Assembly: GCA_017466215.1 (NCBI GenBank)
Contig: JAFTUO010000051.1
Span: forward strand, 1 to 53,812
Reading direction: 5' to 3'
DNA length: 53,812 bases
Source of the DNA: Oscillospiraceae bacterium
GTDB lineage: Bacteria > Bacillota > Clostridia > Oscillospirales > Oscillospiraceae
A program made the translations under genes and the position numbers. Shown here in pieces: positions 1-6,513 of this stretch; the stretch's first letter is position 1; every line of letters starts with the position of its first letter. Under the pieces are notes generated by a model. It saw only the letters and a program-made list of their open reading frames with translations, was not told where the DNA came from and ran no database searches.

Positions 1-5
1 ATTTA

Positions 6-533
6 TCAATCTAAATCAATGTTAATCTCGTATTGGTCATCAATGAGAATAACGTTTGCATTATGCTTTTTCGCAAGGGCGAGGACTTCCGCATTATCCG
101 TCAAAACGCTCTCAATGGTACACCATTCATCATCCAAACGGTTTTCAATGACGCTTGCATATTTCTTTATGTCGGCAAAGTGGTTTCTGATATATTCCTC
201 ACTCATTACCAGGCAGTAATATTTGATGCTTTCAAGGTATTTGGAGTCAAAGTCTTTCTGCCAATCGAATGGAATATAGCAGCCTTCGACAATTAAGTTC
301 TGCTTGTTTTCGATAGCAGTTTTAACCATTTCACGAACGATGGGCCATAAGTATGCGGTCAAATCCTTATCATCACTCATAGAAGTAAGTTCTGTATTAC
401 CGCTACGAATTAAACCCATTTTTAGATGGTCTATCGAAAGATATGGGTATTTATATTTTTCAAGCAGTTTTTGAGCAAGAGCCGTTTTCCCTGTATGCGA
501 TGCTCCGGCAATTAAAATAATCATCTCAATCAT
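6..533 (-). CDS. P-loop kinase-like NTPase
   Basis: This protein begins with a Walker A loop, GASHTGKT, directly after a short hydrophobic beta strand. That is the usual layout of small nucleoside, adenylate or zeta-toxin-like kinases. The stretch NLIVEGCYIP in the middle fits a Walker B or lid-type strand. At about 175 residues it is the size of a complete single-domain kinase. The reading frame can be extended to a TTG at 548, but the Met at 533 or at 524 is more natural, because the P-loop then lies near the N-terminus. The substrate cannot be told from the sequence. It precedes no obvious partner and is followed on the same strand side by YdeI and TfoX-like genes. Confidence 0.7.
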   Translation of the reverse strand: MIEMIILIAGASHTGKTALAQKLLEKYKYPYLSIDHLKMGLIRSGNTELTSMSDDKDLTAYLWPIVREMVKTAIENKQNLIVEGCYIPFDWQKDFDSKYLESIKYYCLVMSEEYIRNHFADIKKYASVIENRLDDEWCTIESVLTDNAEVLALAKKHNANVILIDDQYEINIDLD

Positions 534-557
534 CCCCACAAATTCCAATTTTACATT

Positions 558-1124
558 TCAATCGTAATACTTATCCACGCCACCGTAACCGGGGATCCGC
601 TTGCCCTCCCGGGTTTTCCGCAGGAAGCTATCCAGCCGCTTTTGAAATTCCTCGGGTCGCTTTCGCGCCGCATCTATGTAGGCAATGCGGATGCGCTTGT
701 AGGGCTGGGAGAAAACATCAAAATGCGTCCACGCCACCGCATCTGCGCGGATCGCATCCATGATATCCTCCGGAAAAACATAGGGTGCAGAGATCAGATC
801 GGCAACACTTTCCCGTACACTGGGGTGGAGCATTCCCTGTTTGTCCAACCAAATCAGGCGCTCAATGTTGGGACGGGAATAGGGACTTCCGGCTCTTCTC
901 GGCGTGAACCGCAAGGCGCGTCCCTGATCCACAGCATGATAAATGCTGTCGATCCAGCCGAAGCACAGCGCCTCCTCCACGGCATCGTTATAAGAAAGCC
1001 CCGGCTTGCCGCTATTCTTGAGGGGAAATACAAACCATATTTCCGTTTCCTTCTCAAAATGCTCCTCAAGCCATCGACGCCACTCAGCCCGGTCGCTTGT
1101 ATAAAAGATGTTTTCTGTGTTCAT
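558..1124 (-). CDS. YdeI/OmpD-associated family protein
   Basis: The 188-residue protein matches the YdeI/OmpD-associated family in length and pattern. It opens with a short strand and EWRRWLEEH helix, followed by the block EALCFGWIDS and then RFTPRR, both characteristic of the family. It ends in a basic helix with FQKRLDSFLRKTREG. The biochemical role of the family is poorly known; E. coli YdeI has been linked to stress and antimicrobial-peptide resistance. The start ATG overlaps the stop of the upstream TfoX-like gene in an ATGA junction, and a GGGGAAG ribosome site lies just upstream, so the two genes are translated from one message. Confidence 0.8.
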   Translation of the reverse strand: MNTENIFYTSDRAEWRRWLEEHFEKETEIWFVFPLKNSGKPGLSYNDAVEEALCFGWIDSIYHAVDQGRALRFTPRRAGSPYSRPNIERLIWLDKQGMLHPSVRESVADLISAPYVFPEDIMDAIRADAVAWTHFDVFSQPYKRIRIAYIDAARKRPEEFQKRLDSFLRKTREGKRIPGYGGVDKYYD

Positions 1125-1429
1125 TTTCTTCCCCTTTTCGGCATGGGCAGTTCTTCTGCGATAACTGCAAACAGACTTTGCAAAAAGGCTTTATCTTCCA
1201 TATTTTCTACAAGAAGCATCTCCTTCGCGCCCTCGTAGGGAAGCTCCATTGGGGCATTCGGCATTAATCTTTTGGCAGAGGGTGTGGGCTTAACCAATAG
1301 CCGGTTGTCGTAGACACCGCCGATCACCTTACCGCCGCAATACAGCACGTATTCTCCCATCATCGCCCGGGCAGAAAGGCCCTCGCACTGCTCCAAAATG
1401 AAATCCACATATTCCTTGCTGCTTGCCAT
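1121..1429 (-). CDS. TfoX N-terminal domain protein
   Basis: This 102-residue protein matches the N-terminal domain of TfoX/Sxy: an initial helix, the block ARAMMGEYVLYCGGKVIGG, then DNRLLVKPT and a C-terminal helix. Full TfoX regulates competence in gammaproteobacteria, but stand-alone N-terminal domains are widespread in Firmicutes and have no settled function. A GGGAGGG ribosome site precedes the ATG. The stop overlaps the start of the YdeI-like gene by four bases. A good sigma-A promoter lies 28 to 56 bases upstream, so this is the first gene of a two-gene unit. Confidence 0.82.
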   Translation of the reverse strand: MASSKEYVDFILEQCEGLSARAMMGEYVLYCGGKVIGGVYDNRLLVKPTPSAKRLMPNAPMELPYEGAKEMLLVENMEDKAFLQSLFAVIAEELPMPKRGRK

Positions 1430-1456
1430 CGGTTATCCCTCCCTTGTCTTAAAAGC

Positions 1457-1485
1457 ATTATATCGCATTTTTCTGGGTATCGCAA
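1457..1485 (-). promoter_or_regulatory. Sigma-A promoter for the TfoX-YdeI pair
   Basis: On the minus strand TTGCGA is followed after 17 bases by TATAAT. It sits just upstream of the TfoX-like gene with room for a short leader. Confidence 0.7.
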
Positions 1486-1661
1486 CAAAAAGCGGATGCC
1501 GAGACACACACCTGTAAAAACAAAAGAATCGGCAGTATGAGGAAAGTCAGCATCTCCCCCGACTACAAGGAAGCTGCCATAATGGATGCGTTCCACCATT
1601 GCGGCATCTGCAAATCATAATAGCACAGCCGCCTCCGTGATGGAGACGGCCGGTTTCATAT

Positions 1662-2588
1662 CTATGCCTGAGCTATTTTCTTAAAATCATCAGAACTAGC
1701 AAACTTTTGTGCCTCGTATGCTCTAACTGCAAGAAGCGGGTGTGTATCGTTTTTAGTCAGCAGAAATTCTAGGCCCTTATTAACAATGTCTTTTTCCATG
1801 CTCTGCTGATAATCTGCTGCCTGAGCAATAAACAAGTCTTTATCTATCTCGGAATCAATGTGCGTTGTTCCACCTGCAAGTCGCATCATTGTTTCGATAA
1901 CGGGGTCAGCACTTCCGCAACAAATTATTGCAACTCTATCGGCAGAAAGCTCACTACACCTAAACCAGTGGAAGAAAGCCAACTCCAAGGCACTATCAAC
2001 CGCAGAAACAACATTTCCTGCAATAGCACCAACAACGCCTTTGGTATTAAGATAATTTGATAATTCATGTAAACCAATTGCTCCACCACTTAAAACCATA
2101 CCGCCTATTGTGTGGTAGAGTCCGTGTTTGCAAGCAATATGACCACACTCGTGGGCAAGCACAGCATAAAGCTCATCGTCCTGCAAGCATTCTATCAATC
2201 CAGAATGAATTATTATTGTAAATTTTTCTGTTCCGTATGTATATGCATTTGGCTCTCTGTTTAACTCAAGGTAGAGTTCTGGCATATCAATTCCAATTTT
2301 GCAACAGATGCTTTGCACCATTCTATAGATTTTGGGCAGTTGTTTTTCTGTTATGTGAATCTTTGTTGACATGTTGATTATTGTATTTTGCTTATCATTC
2401 ATTATAGACAGGAGCTTTGCACAAATGGTATCAAGCAAGGGGATTTTTTTCAAAGCTACTAATGCAGCTTTATCAAGGCTGTGTATATACTGCTCACAAT
2501 CAATTGGATTTGTGCTTTTTAGGTTCTGCTTGACAATGTTTTGTGTCCACCTTTTGGCTTTATAATCGCTAAACCACACTCTGCTCAT
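1662..2588 (-). CDS. M48 family metallopeptidase
   Basis: A zinc metallopeptidase of the M48 type. The metal-binding motif HECGH is at residues 146 to 150, and the third-ligand block ELSADRVA follows at about 213. Between them lies a Gly-rich hydrophobic segment with possible membrane helices, as in HtpX-like proteins. The C-terminal THPLLAVRAYEAQ also fits the family (a THPP-like motif). I place the start at the ATG at 2588 (MSRVWFSDY), although the frame stays open to 2744, because the longer version would run through a strong intrinsic terminator and looks non-coding. The gene is AT-rich relative to core genes here, which suggests acquisition. No partner gene is evident. Confidence 0.82.
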   Translation of the reverse strand: MSRVWFSDYKAKRWTQNIVKQNLKSTNPIDCEQYIHSLDKAALVALKKIPLLDTICAKLLSIMNDKQNTIINMSTKIHITEKQLPKIYRMVQSICCKIGIDMPELYLELNREPNAYTYGTEKFTIIIHSGLIECLQDDELYAVLAHECGHIACKHGLYHTIGGMVLSGGAIGLHELSNYLNTKGVVGAIAGNVVSAVDSALELAFFHWFRCSELSADRVAIICCGSADPVIETMMRLAGGTTHIDSEIDKDLFIAQAADYQQSMEKDIVNKGLEFLLTKNDTHPLLAVRAYEAQKFASSDDFKKIAQA

Positions 2589-2603
2589 CCTCTTTCTATC
2601 TAT

Positions 2604-2631
2604 AAAAAAGTGCGTGACCGAAGCCACGCAC
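2604..2631 (-). terminator. Intrinsic terminator just upstream of the M48 gene
   Basis: On the minus strand a nine-pair stem closed by a UUCG tetraloop (GTGCGTGGC and GTCACGCAC arms) is followed by six T. It ends only about 15 bases before the M48 start codon, so it either ends the transcript from the TipAS side or acts as an attenuator for the peptidase gene. Confidence 0.75.
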
Positions 2632-2877
2632 CGAAAAACGCATAGCTCCGATTGCTGCAACACAACTCCAGACACACCGAAAGTATGCTGAAACGAGCAT
2701 GCTTTTTTACCAAAGTAAAAATGCACACATTCGGGTTGTGTCATTCGTAGGGAATTGTGTCACACGATTATTTTATCAGAGCTTTTCCAAGGTTGCAATA
2801 CCAAAAACATCTTTTAGCCGCAGCTACCCAACGCTAAAGGTTTGCCGTTAGTGATATTGGGTTATTGCCATTGCCTG

Positions 2878-3279
2878 CTATAGACGTGCGAGATATATAT
2901 CAATGACTTGCTTGGCAAAGGAACCTGTGCCCTCGCCGCCAACTTTGTCTATGTTTTCCGTCATACTGCCACCACCGGCGTAGCTTTCTGCCAAGCTCCC
3001 CAGTATTTGGGGCGTGCAGGTGTAAAAATGCTCCGTGAAGAACACCTGCAGCTCCTTCGCCCAATTTTGTGCTGCTTCGCTGTCCGGTGCACAAGGGCGC
3101 ATCTTGCCCAGCTTTGCAAACAGCTCCATCACCTGTGCGCCCAGGTCTTTTTCCTGTTCCTTGGTGCGGCTTTTCTGCTTCTGTTCAAATTCCTTGTAGG
3201 CATCCGTCTTGCTGTAGAGCACCTTGGCCTGCTGGCTGTATTCGTCTAATTTCTTGGGGTCAAATCCTTCAAAATCCAT
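2878..3279 (-). pseudogene. TipAS-type effector domain, separated from its MerR half
   Basis: About 133 residues matching the TipAS antibiotic-recognition domain that forms the C-terminal half of TipA-type MerR regulators. The opening MDFEGFDPKKLDEY, the helix KEQEKDLGAQVMELFAKL and the end GSFAKQVIDIYLAR are typical. The DNA-binding half lies at 3578 to 3886, on the other side of a 273 bp inserted element. An AAGGAG site sits 8 bases before the ATG at 3279, so this half may still be translated alone, comparable to the separately made TipAS of Streptomyces lividans (established for that species; an inference here). It is more likely a broken gene than a designed split. Confidence 0.7.
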
Positions 3280-3299
3280 ATATTTCACTCCTTACTTAG

Positions 3300-3572
3300 G
3301 CTGAGAGGACTTGAACCTAAGCAGGTTTTCAGGCGGTTGCATTCCCCAATACATCAGAAAATCCCTTGATAATACACAAAGTATTGTCTGCGTGATTTTC
3401 TTCGTCTTGGAAAACGCAAACGGCTGAAAACTGCAAGGCACCTCTCAGTAAATAATTTTTGATTGATTTTTGGCGCAGATGACGCCGCCTTGCTGACGCA
3501 AGGCAAGGAAGATAAGGCAAAAAGCAGCAAAAAGAACTGCTGAGAGGCTGCTTAGGTTCGAATCCTCTCAGC
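3300..3572. mobile_element. MITE-like element, 273 bp
   Basis: A non-coding element with 25 bp terminal inverted repeats (3300 to 3324 and 3548 to 3572) that match at 23 of 25 positions, starting GCTGAGAGGA. It is flanked by a 5 bp direct duplication, CTTAG, at 3295 to 3299 and 3573 to 3577. It has no transposase and interrupts a TipA-like regulator gene. Its inner right end contains GGTTCGAATCC, the standard tRNA T-arm sequence, though the flanking bases do not complete a T stem. A transposase elsewhere in the genome would have to move it. Confidence 0.8.
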
Positions 3573-3886
3573 CTTAGCATTCCTCTTGCAAAACTGATTC
3601 GGTTTTGCAGTTTTTCTATGCGCTCCTGCATCAGCTTGATCTGGTGCTCCAGAACCCGGTTTCGGTCATAGTCCGGCGCGTCCAGAATGCTGCCGATCTC
3701 ATTCAGGGACAGGCCCAGCTCCCGATACACCAGGATCATATAAAGCTTGTCCAAAGCCCCGTCGTCATACAATCGATAGCCGGCATCCGTTATCTCGGTG
3801 GGTTTCAGCAATCCGATCTGATCGTAATGGTGCAGCGTCCGCACACTGACACCGGTGCGCTTGCTCACTTGCGCAACCGTCATCAT
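3329..3886 (-). pseudogene. MerR-family DNA-binding half of a TipA-like regulator, interrupted
   Basis: The native part (about 3578 to 3886) encodes a MerR winged-helix domain: MTVAQVSKRTGVSVRTLHHY, then IGLLKPTEI and a coiled-coil dimerisation helix with RVLEHQIKLMQERI. At RGMLRLRG it runs into the MITE and picks up about 80 unrelated residues before stopping at 3329. The preferred start is the ATG at 3886, behind AGGGGAGGG. The TipAS effector half lies beyond the insertion at 2878. A MerR-type promoter precedes the gene and looks intact. The truncated product could still bind DNA as a dimer but would have lost ligand sensing. Confidence 0.75.
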
Positions 3887-3908
3887 ACGCATCCCTCCCC
3901 TTGGCTCT

Positions 3909-3939
3909 ATCATATACTATGACGTTACGTTAGAGTCAA
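3909..3939 (-). promoter_or_regulatory. MerR-type promoter with 19 bp spacer and operator
   Basis: On the minus strand TTGACT is separated from TATGAT by 19 bases, the long spacing that MerR activators correct. The spacer carries a dyad around ACGTAACGT (3916 to 3936) with 8 of 10 arm positions matching. This is the expected autoregulatory site of the TipA-like gene. It overlaps the 3' end of the SLOG gene. Confidence 0.75.
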
Positions 3940-4371
3940 GAGGTTTTTTAGATTGATCACAAATTTCTTTTGACGCCTGGCTTTTTCGGCATACTTATAT
4001 GCGCCGCCCCAGGAGTGGGTGATGTAGGTGACCACGTACTCTGACTGCTGGAGCATCCAGTTGTTGCGCCAGGAGATGGCATAGTGTGGGTGAACAGACT
4101 CGATCCCCTCCGGGAGCATTGTGTCGGAATAGTCATCGTATTCCGTTTTCCTGCCGGGCATATAGGCCAGTACAACGGCGTAGTCGATCTTCGGAAATTC
4201 TTGTTTTAATTTCTTCAGCTCGCTGCGCACATAGGCATCAAACTGCCCCTGGTGTCCTACATAAAACATATCCACACCGTGGTTAGTTACCAGATCCACA
4301 AGTACCTCTCTTAACTTCGGTTTGATCGTCTCCGGACAATCCCGGTGACCAAAAAATGTACAATTCGCCAT
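3925..4371 (-). CDS. SLOG-type Rossmann-fold protein (DUF1273/YpsA-like)
   Basis: A 148-residue protein starting MANCTFFGHRDCPE, followed by HGVDMFYVGHQGQFDAYV and DYAVVLAYMPG. This Gly-rich Rossmann arrangement is that of the SLOG/DUF1273 group, whose members bind nucleotides or nucleotide-derived ligands and often sit near stress or defence genes. I use the ATG at 4371 rather than the upstream one at 4413, since a GGGTGAT ribosome site is spaced correctly for it and the longer form would run over the promoter. It is transcribed divergently from an XRE regulator and shares an inverted-repeat operator with it. Its substrate is unknown. Confidence 0.7.
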   Translation of the reverse strand: MANCTFFGHRDCPETIKPKLREVLVDLVTNHGVDMFYVGHQGQFDAYVRSELKKLKQEFPKIDYAVVLAYMPGRKTEYDDYSDTMLPEGIESVHPHYAISWRNNWMLQQSEYVVTYITHSWGGAYKYAEKARRQKKFVINLKNLLTLT

Positions 4372-4393
4372 AATATCACCCTTTATGCAAAAG

Positions 4394-4477
4394 TTGACCA
4401 GTATCACGGACAATATTTTGCATCAGTATAGCATAACATAATGGTAGTTTGCAACCAATACTGGTCAAGAATGCTAT
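4394..4477. promoter_or_regulatory. Divergent promoters and 11 bp inverted-repeat operator
   Basis: TTGACCAGTAT at 4394 to 4404 and its exact inverse ATACTGGTCAA at 4458 to 4468 flank the divergent start region. A palindromic TTGCAA at 4449 to 4454 can act as -35 for both genes: with TGCTAT (4472 to 4477, spacer 17) for the XRE gene, and with TATACT (4425 to 4430 on the minus strand, spacer 18) for the SLOG gene. One operator half lies inside the XRE promoter spacer and the other just downstream of the SLOG start. Confidence 0.65.
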
Positions 4478-4491
4478 ATGAGGTGTGAATT

Positions 4492-4737
4492 ATGGAACAG
4501 AAAATTCGTAGAGATCGCAATATGGGTGACAATCTGAGACGCCTGCGCAATGATGCCGGTTTGTCCCAAGAGAAGCTTTGCGCAGAACTGCAGCGTCGCG
4601 GCTGCGACATTGGCCGAACTACCTACGCAAAATACGAAGCCGGAGAACTAAATATACGAGCTAGTGTCATCATTGAACTGAAGAAAATCTACAAATGCTC
4701 CTATGATGAATTCTTTGTAGGTCTTGATATTCTATAA
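4492..4737 (+). CDS. XRE-family transcriptional regulator
   Basis: An 81-residue Cro/CI-type helix-turn-helix protein. The HTH is visible as NLRRLRNDAGLSQEKLCAEL, followed by TTYAKYEAGE and a third helix with IIELKKIYKCSYDEFF. It has no effector domain, so it is likely a simple repressor. GAGGTG precedes the ATG. It is the first gene of an AT-rich unit and is divergent from the SLOG gene, so the 11 bp inverted repeat between them is its probable operator. The next gene starts 134 bases downstream and may be controlled by the same protein. Confidence 0.85.
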   Translation: MEQKIRRDRNMGDNLRRLRNDAGLSQEKLCAELQRRGCDIGRTTYAKYEAGELNIRASVIIELKKIYKCSYDEFFVGLDIL

Positions 4738-4871
4738 GAACTGATGTAATTGTAGTTTTTCTCCTATAATTTAAAAACCAAACCTACAAAATGATTCCAT
4801 GATATCTCTGTCTCAGGATATCTCTTAATATGTGTCAAGTCCTTATTCTTTTGCACTTAGGAGGTCTATTA

Positions 4872-5495
4872 ATGGATAATATAGAGCACATTCATACTAT
4901 TGAGCAATTCAAAGCTTTCTTGGATGCGAACCAATTTGAATCAAAAATAGTTGATGACAAAGATTACGAAGGTAAACCATATCGGTATTTAGATATTCAG
5001 TTCCCTGTTGCTAGGAATACAGAAAATATCATAATTCATGAAGATGACGACTTAGATACTATTAGCAACTGTGGTTTTGTAAAATATAGAGGGATATCTG
5101 ATTACGAAGCTATTTGGTCTCAGGAATTGAACTGTATAGAATGTGAAGTTCAAGATACACAATCCTATGGTTTAGGACGATATATTATAAGGAATCTTGC
5201 TTCATATTTCGAAACCATTCAAGAAAGCACTGACGATCCTGACCGAAACGAGCCGATAGAATGTATCATTTTCTCCAATGACATATTGAAAGTTTCTGTA
5301 GGTAACTGCAGTAAAGAGTTTGCGTTTCTAAGTGCCTATAGGGATGGACGACATATAGATATTCGTCAACCAAGAGGGAGCTTTAGAACCACCTTAAAAA
5401 TCACAAATATTGCAATCAATACTGAGGAAAACGCTAGAACATTACTTGAAAAAAATATCAAATGCCCTATTTTTTCAGATAAATATTCTCTATAA
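4872..5495 (+). CDS. Uncharacterised acidic protein upstream of a HEPN-type gene
   Basis: I do not recognise this 207-residue protein. It starts at the ATG behind a strong AGGAGG site (MDNIEHIHTIEQFKAFL) and has no membrane segment or signal peptide. It is acidic, with a run EDDDLDT near residue 57 and mostly alternating strand patterns, suggesting an alpha/beta or beta-rich cytosolic protein. Its stop codon is one base before the start of the HEPN-type gene, so the two are almost certainly co-translated and probably functionally paired. Its AT-rich composition differs from the core genes. Its tight coupling suggests an antitoxin, sensor or activator of the HEPN protein, but this is inference only. 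Confidence 0.7.
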   Translation: MDNIEHIHTIEQFKAFLDANQFESKIVDDKDYEGKPYRYLDIQFPVARNTENIIIHEDDDLDTISNCGFVKYRGISDYEAIWSQELNCIECEVQDTQSYGLGRYIIRNLASYFETIQESTDDPDRNEPIECIIFSNDILKVSVGNCSKEFAFLSAYRDGRHIDIRQPRGSFRTTLKITNIAINTEENARTLLEKNIKCPIFSDKYSL

Positions 5496-5496
5496 C

Positions 5497-6195
5497 ATGT
5501 CAATCACACTCTCCCCACGCAGAATTCCGCGCACAGAAAAGATTATTCGACGCAGACGACTGCGTAATCCAACTTCAGAAAACCGACCCTTGAAATTGGA
5601 TTATGAATACGAAAAAACGCCAATGTCCTTATATTGGTTTGCGCAAAATAATATAGAATCTCCAATATTTGCTTTTTTTGCTTTTTATCAAGTTTTAGAA
5701 TACTATTTCCCTATTTACTCTCAACTGGAAGCAAAGAATAAGATTAAGAATTTATTTAAGGATCCGCGTTTTAGTATAGAATCAGATACCGATATGTTAC
5801 GTTTACTTAATGTAATTACTGCTAAGAATATAGATGGTATTGGAGACGAAAAAGAGCAACTCAACAATGTCCTTAAAAACATTGTTACTGGTGACGAGAT
5901 TATTGAGTATATCAATTCTCGGGGATTCTTGGTTGACTATTATAACAACAAAGCGTCCAACAAACTTTCAGGGGAGAAGTTGCCTCTTAATGACATTACC
6001 GGAATAGTCCCAAAGCTTTCCGCAAGAATATATGATATTCGTTGTCGAATAGTCCATAACAAGGCATCAGAAACACATAAGAAGATTCTTCCTGTAACAA
6101 AAGAAGAGGACTATTTGCGAAACGAAATTTCTGTCTTAAAATTTCTTGCCGAAAAAGCTATAATAACAAACAGCAAATCATTTCAATTTAAATAA
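5497..6195 (+). CDS. HEPN-domain-like protein, candidate RNase
   Basis: A 232-residue, basic-start protein (RRIPRTEKIIRRRRLRN) with a mainly helical body. FFAFYQVLEYYFPIY and the later IYDIRCRIVHNK fit the HEPN/ApeA-like pattern, and R182-x4-H187 matches the catalytic Rx4-6H motif of HEPN ribonucleases. It starts one base after the stop of the upstream gene, without a clear ribosome site, so it depends on translational coupling. HEPN proteins often act as toxins in abortive infection or toxin-antitoxin systems (family knowledge). No MNT-type nucleotidyltransferase antitoxin is present; the upstream unknown gene takes that position. The motif match is by eye and the assignment is moderate. Confidence 0.6.
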   Translation: MSITLSPRRIPRTEKIIRRRRLRNPTSENRPLKLDYEYEKTPMSLYWFAQNNIESPIFAFFAFYQVLEYYFPIYSQLEAKNKIKNLFKDPRFSIESDTDMLRLLNVITAKNIDGIGDEKEQLNNVLKNIVTGDEIIEYINSRGFLVDYYNNKASNKLSGEKLPLNDITGIVPKLSARIYDIRCRIVHNKASETHKKILPVTKEEDYLRNEISVLKFLAEKAIITNSKSFQFK

Positions 6196-6243
6196 CCCTG
6201 ATTGTGTATGGTTGTTGCAAATCTCTATATCAACAACATCTAT

Positions 6244-6510
6244 TTATGGGGTATTTAGTTCTTGGGAAAGGCGGTGGGCGAGTTTGAGTCCATTTACAAA
6301 GCCGGATTGTTGGTGCAGGCGGCAGAGGTTACAGACCAAATCGATGATTGCGTCCTTCTCCTTTAGGGTTTTATCGGACAGGGCGTTATAGAGGTCATCA
6401 AAGGCCTCTTTGATCTCGTCGGTATCGTCGGTGCAGACGTGCTCGTAATAGGTATTGTACAGCAGCTCCAGGACGGTATCTGCATCGGGGCAGAGTTTCT
6501 TCATATTCAT
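6244..6510 (-). CDS. Small acidic protein of unknown function
   Basis: An 88-residue, all-helical, acidic protein (MNMKKLCPDADTVLELLYN). It resembles small uncharacterised clostridial proteins of about this length (DUF6809-like), but I am not certain of the family. Its ribosome site, GGAGG, lies inside the last codons of the Fic-like gene, and its start is only 3 bases beyond that gene's stop, so they form a pair. It could be a partner of the Fic-like protein, but such small proteins also occur next to many other genes. Confidence 0.65.
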   Translation of the reverse strand: MNMKKLCPDADTVLELLYNTYYEHVCTDDTDEIKEAFDDLYNALSDKTLKEKDAIIDLVCNLCRLHQQSGFVNGLKLAHRLSQELNTP

Positions 6511-6513
6511 AGC

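Noticed and set aside
1430..1661. A 27-codon plus-strand frame (from 1538, ending ICKS) and a GC-rich hairpin near 1628 to 1654
   Set aside because: The frame has no ribosome site and the hairpin has no T-run; I cannot support either as a functional feature.
2589..2744. N-terminal extension of the M48 peptidase by 52 residues
   Set aside because: It would include a strong intrinsic terminator and is Cys- and Phe-rich without family similarity.
3329..3570. About 80 residues at the end of the MerR frame, read as a novel effector domain
   Set aside because: They are translation of the inserted MITE-like element, bounded by inverted repeats and a target duplication.
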